NCBI GenBank assembly: GCA_027475525.1
Contig: JAMWFC010000049.1
Coordinates: forward strand, 6,246,947-6,310,946
Direction of reading: 5' to 3'
DNA length: 64,000 nt
Source of the DNA: Macrolepiota albuminosa
Lineage: Eukaryota; Basidiomycota; Agaricomycetes; Agaricales; Agaricaceae
Of this stretch, positions 21,757 through 33,664 are shown piece after piece. Positions within the stretch are counted from its first letter, which is position 1; each line of letters opens with the position of its first letter. A program made the position numbers and the translations under genes. The notes under the pieces were generated by a model. It saw only the letters and a program-made list of their open reading frames with translations. It had not been told where the DNA came from and searched no databases.

Positions 21757-22915
21757 ATTAAGATCACATTATTATGCTACCAATAATCACCGTGAATCCA
21801 AAGAATGGACCTGGTTAACATCAGTGAACAAATGAATGAATAATTTGGAACAGACGATGCTGAAGATCTCTGAGAGCGCTACCATGCACAGCAAGTGGGT
21901 TTTGCTGGCATTGGATGTCATGAATAAATGTGGTGAAGTGGCCATACGTGGTACATGTAAGTCATGAATCCGAGTCAAAAGACAAAAATGGCAGTCTATA
22001 AAAAATAGAGGAAGGTGCCGTGCAGCAGTCCTGCTTAAGCTAAGAGGCTAAGGAAGGTAACCCCACATATCCACCTGAACCCTCAAAGCAACGTCCCTCT
22101 TGAGCACCTGGGAAAAGTGTTCACCCCAAGATAGCATGGTTGGCTACTTGGTAAGTCTTACCAACCACATCTACAGCACTCAACACACAAAAGGGTTTAA
22201 TATTGTCAGTCAATGGTTTGAACCTCCCTGTCTCCAGAGAGCCAAGAGAGACCGCCACCACTCCAGCCATTAGCACTGGAGATGGGGAGTATGGAGGTGG
22301 ATCAAATGTCCCAAATGCATCAAATAGCATAATACTGAGTAACAGTCAAGCATTGTGCTTAACGCAAGATAGTTTCCAACAAATAGCATTGCCTTCAATT
22401 AACAATGTACATGCGGAGACCACAGAACACAACCAGTGGAACCCATATGAAGCAGAGGAAGACCCTGAGGAGGATCAGACAATACAAACAGAACCTGGAA
22501 CAGGGAATAATCTCGCCCAGGCAACCCACACATACAATGCCATTGGTGACCAACAGATCCCCCTAGCGCATGTCACAGCCCAGAATGGTCACAACCCAGT
22601 ACCGAATAGTTTATCTCCAAAGCACACAAAAGCAGCCATACGTATTGGCTCACTCAATATAAGGGGCTTCAGAAATGCCAAAATGCCTAGAAATGAGAAT
22701 AAATGGAACCATATAAATCAAGTGATTAGAGACAAGAAAATAGGAATTCTCGCAATACAGGAAGCCCACCTAACAGACAACCGTAAAAATGATGTGGAGC
22801 TTCTTTTCGGAAAGAAAATGAAAATCTTTCACTCTCCGGACCCAGACAACCCATCTGGATGGGGCAGAGTGGCAATAGTCCTAAACTGAAATCTAATAAA
22901 CGTGCAGGGAGCTGA

Positions 22916-22953
22916 AATGAAAGTAGTTGTCCCCAATGAAAGTAGTTGTCCCC
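22916..22953. repeat. 19-bp tandem duplication in LINE ORF2
   Basis: aatgaaagtagttgtcccc occurs twice in a row (22916-22934 and 22935-22953). With a single copy the endonuclease reads on as AEMKVVVPGRAILVRINW, so the duplication alone makes this frameshift. Confidence 0.95.
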
Positions 22954-25951
22954 GGTAGAGCCATTCTGGTCAGAATAAACTGGCATAGAAGCGAGGTGAT
23001 AAATATCCTCACCATATATGCACCAAATGTTACTGACAGCGACGGTGAAGAAAATGGAGCCTTCTGGTCCACTCTGAGAAATTTCTTCATTGCAAATCCA
23101 AGGATACAAGTAGATATAATGACAGGCGACTTCAACATGGTGGAGAATGCTCAAGACAGATCCCCTGCAAGGGAGGACCCAACAGAGGCAACAGAGGCCT
23201 TCGACAGACTGAAACAAACTCTCTATATGAGAGATGCTTGGAGGGATGCCTTCCCCACAAATAGGCTATTTTCCTACGTACAGGACTCAACATCATCCAT
23301 GTCAAGGATAGATAGGATATACATGACAGACCCAATCTCAATCTCTGCAAGAGAATGGAAAATCTCCCCGACGGGTATCCCAGGCACTGACCATCACCTC
23401 ACCACAGTGCAAATAGCACATGCAGATGCACCGGTAGTAGAAGAGGTAGGTGGACCCTTAAGAACCATATATTGCGAGACGGTAAATTTAGAAAGCATGT
23501 CATCACTTTGGGAGCTGAGGCTCTAAGTGAAATCAAAGCCCTAGGAAATAGACGATTGTCATCTGCCAATGTCCAAACAATCTACATAAAATGGAAGAGA
23601 AGCCTCTTAGATTTTGCAAAAGGGAGAGAAAAAACCCTTGTCCCCAAATACATAGCAGAAAAAAAGTCAATCAGAGATGAACTGAAGAGTAAGCTAGAAG
23701 ACCCTGACCTAGACAATGAGGAGAAAAGAATAATAGTTAAGGAACTAACAAAAAGTTTGGATTTCCTCGAAAGAAAGTATCATATGACTAAACGTGAAAA
23801 GATTAAAATAAAAAACAGACTAGAAGGTGAAACTATGTGCAAGTTTTGGACTACCTCAAACAAGCAAGTGCAACCCAGAGACCTGATCTATGCTTTAAAG
23901 AAAAATAGCCCTAACTCAAATGAGCCAATGTATGAAAACAACTCTGTAAAGATGGCAGAGTTAGCAAGAAACTACCACAATGACCTCCAATATAAACGCA
24001 GAGATGTTTCGGAACAGATGAGGGAAGAAAAAGTTCAGGAAGTTCTGGGCAAGATCAAGACTCACACATCGGCATGCCAATGCGAGGAGTTAGACATGAT
24101 AATTGAAACAAAGGAGCTATTAACAGCACTAAAACTATCAAACAATAGCTCCATGTCGGGACCAGATGGCATCCCGTATGAGTTTTGGAAGTCTTTCAAT
24201 GACCAGTTCACAAATGACTCCAGATAGAATCAAGGGGGAGGCTCTCAAAAACCCACCTGCAACATCATAGAACTACTAGAACTGCTATATGAAAACATCC
24301 AAAAGTATGGTATATCAGATAACTCAACTTTTGCAGAAGGTTGGATGTGCCCCCTGTATAAGAAGAAGGAACGCACAGAAATAGCTAACTACAGACCAAT
24401 AACATGCTTAAATACAGACTATAAATTATTCACCAAGGTTCTAACAACGAGGATGTCGCATGTAATAAAGGACTTGGTACACCCAAGCCAGGCTGGGTTT
24501 ATCCCAGGTCGAAGCATTACAGAACAGACCAAGCTGATAAGACTAATAATACAATACGTGGAGGCTAAGAAACAGAATGGCCTCATCATAGCCCTTGATC
24601 AAGAGAAGGCCTATGATAGAATAGAACATGACTACCTGTGGAGAACCCTGGAGGTTTTCGGTATACCACGGAGATTTCTAAACACAGTAAAGTCCCTATA
24701 CGCAAACGCAGAAACAAGGATTATGATTAACGGAGTGATGAGCTCACCATGGAAGATAGAAAGGAGGGTTCAACAAGGCAATCCACTTTCATGCCTGCTC
24801 TTTGATTTGGCCATTGAACCCCTAGCTGCCTTCCTTAGAGAATCAAATCTAAAAGGATATGAGATCCCAGGCAGTGTGGAAAAACTGATAGCTAACCTAT
24901 TTGCAGATGACACTACGACATTCCTATCAATGCACGATGACATCAACGATCTCAACCTAATCTTAGAGACATGGTGCGTAGCATCAGGAGCGAACTTTAA
25001 CATCGACAAAACAGAGATAATTCCCATTGGTACACCTGAATACAGAGAATTAGTACTGCATGAGAGAGTGACCACACCGGGAGGACCAGAAATCCCAGCG
25101 AATATCAGAATCACGGAAGAAGGCACCTTGATATGTATTCTAGGTGCCTGGTTTGGAAATGCAGCGGATTTAAATGCCCCCTGGGCAAATGTATTAGAAA
25201 AGATTGATAAGAGTCTAAAGAACTTGGATAAAAGTAAACCCACGATGGAAGGGAGATGCCTGATAGCTCAGATGGTGGTCGCCAGAATGTCCCAGTACCT
25301 GACTCAGGTTCAAGGAATGTCCAAACAAACAGAGAAATTACTGGCCAGGAGAGTTGTGAAATTCATGTGGGCAGATAAAAGTTCCCAGGTAAACGAACAG
25401 ACAATGTTCAAACCCTTTGAAAAAGGAGGTAGAGCCCTGGTAGACATAAGAACAAGAAACAAAGCAATTGACATCATGTGGCTGAAATTCTACTTGAATT
25501 TCAGTCAGGACTGCCCCCTATGGGCTATGGTAGCGGATGCTCTGATGGCAGAGAAAACTCTGAATGTGGATGTAAACGTGGACAATAGAGTTAAAATGTC
25601 ACCCTTCCTGCAGACCTGGAAGACAAGACTCTCACCAAGAAAAGAAACAAGCCCGATATAGCAAGCCTTTTCAGAACCGCGGCAGAGTTCAATGTGAGGC
25701 CAGAAGGCCTAGCTTTTAACAGAGTCGTCCTAAGAAGCATGCCAATGTGGTACCACCTGGCAGCCGACAAGAAACTCAGGAGAATGAACCACAGAAAGAT
25801 AGCAGAATGCCTGAAAAGTAAGCATAAAGCCCTCCTGGTAGGAGACATGGAAATACTAGCAGAGAAAATAAATGATGCTAGCCACCTCAAATCGGATGAG
25901 TGTGAGTGTGTGGACTGCAAGAGTATCGAAGATCTAGTCGGATGTCTACAC

Positions 25952-25955
25952 CCAG
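25952..25955. other. Target-site duplication, left copy (ccag)
   Basis: ccag directly before the left LTR (25956), repeated as ccag at 37283-37286 directly after the right LTR. ORF2 of the LINE continues in frame if the element and one copy are removed. Confidence 0.85.
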
Positions 25956-26905
25956 TGATGACGCCCAAAGTTTGGTCAGTAACCAATGTAGCTGGGGTGT
26001 TACCGTACCAAGAGTGTGCGTTGGGCGCGCTATAAGTGATATGAGGAGTCCCGGGCAGGTCCCAGAGAACGCGTCTGTGAAAAAGGGTAAAAGTCGGTAA
26101 CGAAGTCGGCAAGTGTCAAGCGCTAAGGTAAAGCGCCTAAGGAAATGCGGTAAGTGAAGACGGCAAGGGTGAGCGGCAAGAGCACGATAAGCTTAGCGAA
26201 GTTCTAAGCGTTGATAATGCCTGCCGTAGTTGCAAGGCGCGAGTATGTCGAGTGTTGGCGAACGTCTGCAACTGCCGATGAGTTTTGACGTTGCCGACCG
26301 TAGCGTAAATGAGCTCTTGAGCGTAAGGGAGACTGAAGTAAGTGGGGGAAACTGTGGTCTATTCGTCTGCTGTCCTATGTACAAGTCGGTAAGTACTTTT
26401 ATACTACAATGAGTTCGCCGTCGCCAGTGGCTAATGACGCCAGAGTGCGGTAAACTGGAAAATTTCAAAGGGGTAGCTCCAACGGTTTCAGATCCCTACC
26501 GTCCATTCAAGAGCCTTAGCGACGCCAGGCGACAGATCGCGAAGCTAAACCATCACTCCATCACCCTTCTGTCTGTCAGAACACCTAAGCGACGTTGGGC
26601 GCCAAATCGAGACGGTAAGCGGTGTCAGACGCCAAGGTCAAACGCCAAGCTGTCCGTCAGTTTTTGATAGATCATCAAGCTTCTCGCTAAGCGCTGTCGT
26701 CAGTGACTGATGCCATCTGTCAGTTGTCATTCTTGCTGCCGTCGGCGCTATCATTGATTGGATCTGCTTCTTGCCGTGCGCGGCCGTCAGAAATGGCTTA
26801 AAATGGGTAGAACGCGTGCGCTAAGTTCGGAACGAGTGCGGCAAGGTTTCCGGAGCCGGTGCCGAGCCTGCCGTTGATGTGCCTAACCTGTATAGGGTCC
26901 TATCA
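25956..26905 (-). repeat. 3' LTR of element 3
   Basis: 950 bp. On the plus strand it starts tgatgacgcccaaag and ends gggtcctatca. I counted 17 CGSYAA/TTRSCG hexamers in it, against about 2 expected by chance. It differs from the other LTR at five sites, three of them in CpG context. Confidence 0.95.
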
Positions 26906-26916
26906 TCTCCCCCCAA
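26906..26916 (-). promoter_or_regulatory. Polypurine tract of element 3
   Basis: Sense strand reads TTGGGGGGAGA immediately before the 3' LTR, the expected place and composition for the plus-strand DNA primer. Confidence 0.8.
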
Positions 26917-27073
26917 CTGAAAAATTGACTGTCCTCAGTCACCAAATAAGGCTACCGTTACCGTTTTTGTGACAAGTGGCCCGTGCGTTCTTGAGATTTG
27001 GTTTATAGTCCTGGCGCATGAGTGTGGACTTCGTTTCTCCTCCCCATCTTTTCCTGGCGCTCAATTAAATAAA

Positions 27074-29482
27074 ATGTCTTTCCGCATTCCAACTCCGCCA
27101 CCTGTTCCCTCCCGTGAGGCTCAAGACGCCGCCTCGGCCTATATCGAAAAGGCGAACAATTTTCTTAAGCGGATCGAAGGCGTTGGCGCGGACGCGCCAG
27201 TAAATTTGGTGGTTGCCGTCATGAAGCTGTACGAGCGGTGGCTGGAGGTGCGCGTTCTTGGCGTGGGATGGGATCGCGAAATCGAGGTTCGGGAATGGTG
27301 CCGGTCGCGGTACCTGGATCATCGTGGCGCAGAGTGGCTAGCGCCCTATGCTCGATTTGTAAGTAGCTTCTAGTTCTTGCCGTGTCGCTAGCTGATTGGG
27401 TTCCTAGGCGCCTCCTCCTGTCCCCACCATTGAGGACGAGTTGGAGGATATCCTTTCGGGTGCCTTGCCGATGACGGTAAGCGCGCCTGCGCCTGAGTAA
27501 GTATTCCTAACCCATTCTTTTGACTTAGCTTTGGTCTGACTTGTCGCCCCATAGCAAACAGGAGGTGTTGGCGCCCCTGGCGTGCATGCAAGTGGCCGAG
27601 GAGCTGGCGACGCGGCAAGAGGAAGTGTCTCAGGATGCCCGGGAGATCACCAGGGCTCTGGAGGAGCGGGAGCGGGTCAGGGAGTTGGCGGAGGAGATGG
27701 AGGGAGTGGCTGCGGGGAAGGCGCCTGCCGTTGAGAGGCAGGCGGTAGCAGAGGGATCCGGCAAGGTAGGTCGCGCCAGCAGCACCTTGAGCCCAGTGTT
27801 GCCGGCTAGCAAGTCGGGCTCGCCGAGGAAGCCGGCAGGTGCTTCCAAACGCAAGGTAAGTGCTGTTTTTGCTTGCCGTTGCCGACGGTCGCTAACGACA
27901 TTTACAGAGTCGCAAGGCGGCTCCTCAATACGCGGTGAGTGGTACTTTTCTTTTTGGCCTGAAATTACTAAGTCATTGTAGGCGCCAACACAATCGAGCT
28001 TTGACGACAAGGAGCTCAAAGGACTTTTGTTGCCGCGTCGCGAGGAGGCAGTCCTGGATGAGGGGCAGGAGGCCGGGGTCGTAATGGAGGAAATGAAGGG
28101 GAAGAAGACCGTTTCCTTAGCGACACGGCAAGCATTCAAGGAGGCGCGGGGAGCGGTAAGTGACTCTTCTATCTTTTTGAGCTTTCTCTGACTTATAGCG
28201 CTAGTGTGACAAGTGCTGGGCGGATAACGACCCAGAAGGCTGCTGGTTCCCGACTGGGGCCCAGCCGTGTTATCGTTGTGGCGCCCTCAAGCGCGCCTGT
28301 ACTATCGATGGGGCCAAGAGTCGGGAGCGTGGCGGCGCGCCAGATGCCCTCGTCGAGAAAACGTTCTCGCGTGCGGTCTTGGTTAGGAGAGCAAGGGAGT
28401 TTGTGGAGGGGCAGAGGGAGAAGGTCGCTGCTGGTGGTATGGCAGCCATTGGACGTGCCTCCTTGGCGTTGCCGACACGCCAAGGAGATGGGACGGAAAC
28501 AGTCGGCCAACGAGGCGCTGGAGAGCGCCAAGGGACTTCGGTCCCAGAAAAACGACAAGCCCCTTCCCCAAGCAAGGGGAAGGGCAAAGCAAAACGTCCT
28601 CGCGTGGTTTCATCGTCGCCCTCCCCCTCGCCAGCGCCAAAGGATACCGAGATGGAGGACCTCGAGAAGGCGTTGGCGGCGAGTCGCCTGCCTCCTCGTG
28701 ACACAGAGGCTGGCCCCAGCGGTCTCTTGTCGCCTATCCACTTGGCGGCAAGATCTCTTGGCGGGGAACAGGAGGAGGGAGAACAGGAAGCGGTTGGCGA
28801 CTCGGCGCCTCAAGAGGAGCGGGAAGACGCTCCCGCAGACATCAAGATGGGGGAGGAGAAGGCAGAGGGGGCGGCAATGGGAGGGGATGAGGACGCTGAA
28901 GGGGAGGTGGATGAAACCTTGGCGACGCAGCGCCAAGGCGACGAGGAGGTGGTAGCGGGAGAGGGCGAGGCAGCGGCAGAAGTCGCCCGGGAGGAGCCTC
29001 AGTGGCGGTGGCTACCGCCTTACGGTAACGTTGCCCCCTGGGAGGTGTCAGATCCCGAGGACGTTGCCGGCCTGGAGCCTAGGCACCCCGTGGTCGCCAG
29101 GGTCAATCCTGCCTGGACCCCTCAGCCGGAGCCGACGGTCACTGGCGACGCTTTCCAGTGGCTGGGACAAGACCTCGTGTACCCGGTGGTGGCACTTAAC
29201 CCGCGGGAGATGCTGGAGAGGTTCTCAAGTAGGGCGGCAACGATGGAGGCAGCAATGGGTCGGGAGCGGGAACGTGTCCGGGGACAACTCATGGCGCTTC
29301 GCCTGCGCTACTCCAACTTGGGGCGCAGCCTGCGCGTTCTTCGAGATTACCAGGACGACTGCCAAGCCGCCATCGATTGGCAAACCTCCAACGACATCCA
29401 GCCTGGCGATCTTCTTCCCTTGCGCGACTCCTCTTTACCAGTGTTGGATAGCTCCTTGCCGATGGACGATGAAAGCGACTGA
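27074..29482 (+). CDS. Antisense accessory gene of element 3: Zn2Cys6-like coiled-coil protein
   Basis: Six exons by my splice model: 27074-27358, 27408-27496, 27555-27855, 27908-27934, 27982-28155, 28205-29482; 717 aa. Introns are 47-58 bp with GTAAGT/GTAAGC-like or GTGAGT donors, CTRAY-like branch sites and AG acceptors. For the last intron the acceptor at 28204 is required, since 28198 gives an immediate stop. N-terminus: helical (AYIEKANNFLKRIEG ... YERWLEVRVLGVGW). Residues 293-324: Cys cluster CX2CX8CX8CX2CX6C (CDKCWAD ... CYRCGALKRAC), close to fungal Zn2Cys6 but with a longer first loop. Then a basic KGKGKAKRPR signal-like patch, an acidic low-complexity region and a C-terminal coiled coil (about 29210-29360). 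It runs opposite to pol, so its introns are not removable from the element's genomic RNA. DNA binding and nuclear location are inferred. Confidence 0.75.
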
Positions 29483-29914
29483 GCGGACCTTAGCGTAGAT
29501 AGGCCGCTTATGTAAATATTTTCTTTTTTTGCTACCGTTCAATTTTATTCCTGTCTTGCCGCCTCGTTTTTGAGTGAAAGGATAAGTCCCATAATCTGAG
29601 TTAGCGCAGCTGCAGAAAGTAGAGAAAGCGAAGCCAAGAGAAAGCAAGCGGCAAGTATTCTAAAATAGGTTTTAGCAAGAAGAGTAGTAGGTGAGGGACT
29701 TAGACAAATTTTGAGGACAAGGGAAACGCTCAGTAAATCATCATGGCGAAAACCCTTGGCGAGAGTTGCGCAATGCGCTAAGCGTTGGCGACACGCTAGC
29801 GCTGCGACTTGACTACGTAAGGAATCGTCTGTTGAATATAGTATAGTAAGTCACGGCAAGAAAGATAAGTAAGGTAAGTAATAGAAAAATAAGAGCTTAT
29901 CAGTACTGTCTTTT
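29483..29914. other. Spacer between accessory gene and pol
   Basis: The two genes converge here, tail to tail. No ORF of note. It contains the CGSYAA-type motif (for example gcggcaag near 29650) and AT-rich stretches suited to 3' ends of both transcripts, but no terminator could be pinned down. Confidence 0.4.
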
Positions 29915-32900
29915 CTAATCATTTTCTTCTTCTTCAACTAGAGTCGGTAAGTCATCATCGTCCAATAGTTCGGTTTCCTCAAGTTCTCTTAACTTGGCGG
30001 TGTCGATATCTAGCGCTTCCAGCGGCAAGTCGATTTGTTCCCTAGCGAGATACGGTAATAGGCGAAAAGCGGCAACAGGTCGATGCAGCACTGAACCATC
30101 TAATTCACAGAGCACGTAAGCGCCTCCACGGTTACGAGAGATAACTACCAAGGGTCCCAGATAGCGCGGGCGCATCTTCTTATTGTACGAGGTTTCAATT
30201 TTGGAGTTGCGCATAAGTACTAGCGCTCCTCTCGGGAAGTTGTAATCTTTGATGGTAGCGCTATGCTCGGTCTCGAATCGTAATGCTGCTTGGCGACGTG
30301 CGCTAAAGACTACCTCGTGGAGTCGCTCTAAATCTTCTTTCCTTCGCTGGAGATCAATAGCTCGTCTGGCGATAAGATCGGTAGTCGCTAAGATGCTGTT
30401 GGGAGCTGGCTGAAGGTAGGTTGCTTCTATGATGTCGGCAGGGAGTAAAGGATGGGTGCCAGTAGCCGCGTAATAGGGAGAGCAACCCATGCGCTTACGA
30501 ATAGTAACTCTTTCCGACCAGAACACTGAATAGGTCGCTTCGCTCCAACGAGACTCGTCGCCATCGACTGCCTTGAAGAGTGCTTGCCGAACGTCAAAGT
30601 GGGGTCTCTCTACCAGGCCATTGGCGCGCTTGTTATAGCCAGATACTCGAATGTGGTGAATATTGTATTTCTTGGCGAGGTAAGTTAGCGCTTTGATGAT
30701 GGGCGCACCGTTATCCGTGACGATTTCTCTTAGCGCTCCCCATCGGCAGATGACGTCTTCAAATAGCCACTTAGCGACCGCCTCGGTATTTTCTCTTTGA
30801 AGCATGCGAAACTCAGGCCAGTGGATTAGCGAACAACGACCTTGAATGATGTACTTGTAGCGACCAGATTTAGGCATATGCATGGTGTCGACGTAGATTT
30901 TGCTGAAGAGGGGAGCTGGCGTTGCAACGGTTGGCGGTATGAGCACTTGGCGTGTCTGCTGGATTTGGCAGAGGTGGCAAGTCCTGATGTACCAGGCGAT
31001 GTCGGCACTAGCGTGTGGCCACCAGAAGCGTTCTAACAGAGAAGCTCGAGTAGCGTACAGACCTCTATGACCTAGCTCGTCATGCATAGCGCGTAGGACT
31101 CGTAAGCGACTTTCTGGCTTGATGATCAGCTTGTGAGCGCCATCTCGATTTCGTCGCCAAAGTCTGTTGTCGGTAAAGAAGAAATGGGTAGCGTAGCGGA
31201 TAAAGGTCGCGTATTGTTCGTCGGTAAGGTCTGGGGGTCGCTTAAAGTCTTGTATCCATTGCTCGACTACTAACAAGCGACTATCTTCCGCCTTTGCTTT
31301 AGCGGATCGGGGGACGGCATCGTAGGTCAGGTTTCTGCTGTCTTCTCTTAGCGACTGGGGTTCTTGTACGACTTTTTTTGGAGGCAAGTCTTGTCCAAGG
31401 ATGCTTGCCATGTAGAATGTGAGGGGTGCGCTAAAGGTCTCGGGGCGGTAAGGGACAATGGGATGTAGAAGGATGCTGGCAGGCTGTTGCCGTCGTAGTA
31501 GGGGAATCGGTTGTTGTATGAGGTGCACGAAACCATGTAGTCTATCGATCCAGTCCTCGAAATCGCTATCAGCCTGTGGGTCCACTGCCGGGTCGCCAGG
31601 CTGCCGTGGTCGCCTAGAAAGTCCATCTGGGCCGTGGAAAGAGCTCTTGACGTGTACCAACTCAAAGTGGAACATGAGGATGGCGACTACCCACCGGTTC
31701 ATGCTAGCGGATGGCTGGATATCGGGATTCTGCAGCATGCCTTTGATGTACCTAGCGTCGACTTCAACAATAAGGTTGCGCACGCCAATCAAATACATCT
31801 TTAGCGACCGGAAGGCTTTGAAGAGTCCATAAAGCTCCAGCTTAGGCTGACTGTAGCGAGACTCTCTGTCGTTAAGCGTGATAGACCCAAAGCGGTTGTA
31901 GCGTCGCTGTTTTCGATTGTCGCTAAGGCATTGGCACAAGAAGTAGCCAACGGCAATGTACGAGGTATCCACCGCCAAGATGACAGGGTCGGCAGAGGTA
32001 TAATCGATGGGGACTAGGGGCTTGGCGTCTTGTAGGGCTTTTACTAAGTCGCGTTGTGCAGTGACCTGGTCTGGCCCAAATTCGAAGGGCTCGTTAGCGC
32101 GGGTGAGTCGGTTAAGGGCATGTGCGCGATGGGCAAAGTTCTTAACGAATATCCTAAGAACGCCAACGGTGCCAAGAAAGGCGCGAACTTCAGATAAGTC
32201 GCGGCAAGGACCCCAGCGCTCCAAGAGTGCTAAGCGAGATTCGTCGGGAACACGACCGTCGGGAGTGCAGATGTGACCAAGTATTTTGAACCTTGGCGCG
32301 CAAAGGAGAAGTTTGTGGCCGCTAAAGGTACCACCGCTATACTTCATACGTTGGAGAACTCGATTGAGCAGCTGGAAAAACTCCCATAGCGCTAAGCGAA
32401 TGTTGTGGTTCTCGGGATGGGTCGCCGGTAAGCCGTTTACGAGTCGCCAGTCTTTGGGACCTTTGACGCCAACGTCATCAATGAAGCTTAAGACGTTATG
32501 CGGTATCTCGGGTTGGAGGATGAATGTGATGTCGTCATGAAATATGGGGACTGAGTTTGTCCAGCCCATCGGTAAGGTGACTAGGCGCAGTGCGCCAAAC
32601 GGAGTTTGAAACGTAGTGAGGTCGCAGGAAGAAGGGTGAATCAAGCGCTCATCGTAGCCAACGTAAAGATCAAGGGTGGCGCCACAGATACGCCCGGCAA
32701 AGGACTCGGCAAAGTGGTCAGGGAAAGGCGGTACGCCAGAGTGTCGTATGGTTACTCTATTCAGCGGCTCAAGACTGTGAACTATGCGTAGATTGCCGTT
32801 CTTTTTGAGGACGCAGAACCAACGGGAGCGGTAAGAACTATTTGAGGGCTCGTAGACGCCAGCCTGTATCTTGGTCCTAATGATCTGGCAGACCTCGGCC

Positions 32901-33664
32901 TCGATCCCAGGCGGTAACGGTCGGTTGTGCTCAGTCCACGGCACGTGGGGGATGGTCGGGATGACGACAGGCGGGAAGAAATCTGTACGTAGACTGCCGC
33001 GTTCGGAGTCCTCCCAAGCAAAGGCTTTGTCTTGCTTAGCGACAAGATCGGTAAGGACGTTCAACTCATCTTTGGTCAAAAATCCTGTGTCGTGCTCCTT
33101 GGCAAACTGCTGTTGGCGTTCCTTGGTAAAACGTCCTGTGGGCTGAAAGGGTGGCGGATTTGGTGACAAGGTCGGCATGTCGGCAAGAGGGTCGCCTATG
33201 ATCTGGCGCTCGATTCTAAACGTCTCGGGAGAGTGCGTAGCGATTGGTTTTGTTTTAAGCGCAACTGGCTTATATTTCTTTTTAACTTGTACCCCTTTCC
33301 TTTTGGGAGCGTTAGCTTGGTTATACACAGAGGTGGAAAGGGGAACTGTAGCCTGAGGGGCGGCAAGTCCAAGAACGGCAGGAGACGAGGCTCCGGGAAG
33401 AGTGGTGAGATAAGTATCGGTAGACGCAATATTTTGAAATGACTCGGAAGCGGTAAGGTACAAGTAGGCAAGAGAGGAGTCGGTAATATTTTGGTTTTTC
33501 TGGGAAGGTTCTGCGTCGGTAGTGGGTAAAGTAGTTAAAACGTCTTGGTCAAGAAAAGCAGTAGACAAAACAGTTACAAGACCAGTTGAATGGTCAAATT
33601 CCAGCGTTAGCGCTACATCTCCGTGATCGTCGCCAATCACCTCCTCGATGGTCTGTGAAAACAC
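29915..33664 (-). CDS. Pol polyprotein: RT, RNase H, integrase (element 3)
   Basis: 1249 aa, uninterrupted. RT (about 235-480): NLRIVHSLEPLN, LDLYVGYDER, LPMGWTNS and a FIDDVGVKGP catalytic box, a Phe variant of the usual Y-x-D-D. RNase H (about 560-680): ILAVDTSYIAVGY, YSQPKLELYGL, VEVDARYIKG and HGPDGLSRR, so all catalytic acids are present. Integrase: HHCC domain (HDELGHRGLYATRASLLERF ... CHLCQIQQ), core with IYVDTMHMP, IVTDNGAP and a LVERPHFD Glu, giving an intact D-D-E. A GPY-like region (YLGPLVVISRNRGG) follows, no chromodomain. It overlaps gag-pro by 28 bases in the -1 frame, suggesting frameshifting. Confidence 0.95.
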   Translation of the reverse strand: MFSQTIEEVIGDDHGDVALTLEFDHSTGLVTVLSTAFLDQDVLTTLPTTDAEPSQKNQNITDSSLAYLYLTASESFQNIASTDTYLTTLPGASSPAVLGLAAPQATVPLSTSVYNQANAPKRKGVQVKKKYKPVALKTKPIATHSPETFRIERQIIGDPLADMPTLSPNPPPFQPTGRFTKERQQQFAKEHDTGFLTKDELNVLTDLVAKQDKAFAWEDSERGSLRTDFFPPVVIPTIPHVPWTEHNRPLPPGIEAEVCQIIRTKIQAGVYEPSNSSYRSRWFCVLKKNGNLRIVHSLEPLNRVTIRHSGVPPFPDHFAESFAGRICGATLDLYVGYDERLIHPSSCDLTTFQTPFGALRLVTLPMGWTNSVPIFHDDITFILQPEIPHNVLSFIDDVGVKGPKDWRLVNGLPATHPENHNIRLALWEFFQLLNRVLQRMKYSGGTFSGHKLLLCAPRFKILGHICTPDGRVPDESRLALLERWGPCRDLSEVRAFLGTVGVLRIFVKNFAHRAHALNRLTRANEPFEFGPDQVTAQRDLVKALQDAKPLVPIDYTSADPVILAVDTSYIAVGYFLCQCLSDNRKQRRYNRFGSITLNDRESRYSQPKLELYGLFKAFRSLKMYLIGVRNLIVEVDARYIKGMLQNPDIQPSASMNRWVVAILMFHFELVHVKSSFHGPDGLSRRPRQPGDPAVDPQADSDFEDWIDRLHGFVHLIQQPIPLLRRQQPASILLHPIVPYRPETFSAPLTFYMASILGQDLPPKKVVQEPQSLREDSRNLTYDAVPRSAKAKAEDSRLLVVEQWIQDFKRPPDLTDEQYATFIRYATHFFFTDNRLWRRNRDGAHKLIIKPESRLRVLRAMHDELGHRGLYATRASLLERFWWPHASADIAWYIRTCHLCQIQQTRQVLIPPTVATPAPLFSKIYVDTMHMPKSGRYKYIIQGRCSLIHWPEFRMLQRENTEAVAKWLFEDVICRWGALREIVTDNGAPIIKALTYLAKKYNIHHIRVSGYNKRANGLVERPHFDVRQALFKAVDGDESRWSEATYSVFWSERVTIRKRMGCSPYYAATGTHPLLPADIIEATYLQPAPNSILATTDLIARRAIDLQRRKEDLERLHEVVFSARRQAALRFETEHSATIKDYNFPRGALVLMRNSKIETSYNKKMRPRYLGPLVVISRNRGGAYVLCELDGSVLHRPVAAFRLLPYLAREQIDLPLEALDIDTAKLRELEETELLDDDDLPTLVEEEEND

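Larger units (their letters stand above)
22203..25955 (+). pseudogene. LINE ORF2: AP endonuclease and reverse transcriptase (5' part)
   Basis: Endonuclease: IGSLNIRGFRNAK, IQEAHL and, after a break, GDFNMVEN, DRIYMTDP and GTDHHL motifs. RT: GPDGIPYEFWK, NYRPITCLNTDYKLFTKVL, HPSQAGFIPGRSI, ALDQEKAYDRIEH, RVQQGNPLSCLLF and LFADDTTTF (catalytic Asp pair, near 24900). Breaks: TGA at 22887-22889, a 19-bp tandem duplication (22916-22953), a frameshift near 23445, TAG at 24225-24227 within an otherwise continuous frame, a frameshift near 25640, then the LTR element at 25956. No clear ATG start was found. It nicks target DNA and reverse-transcribes in place in intact relatives. Confidence 0.85.

Noticed and set aside
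31458..33471. Plus and minus short ORFs within element 3 pol
   Set aside because: Shadows of the 1249-aa pol frame, which has all expected motifs.
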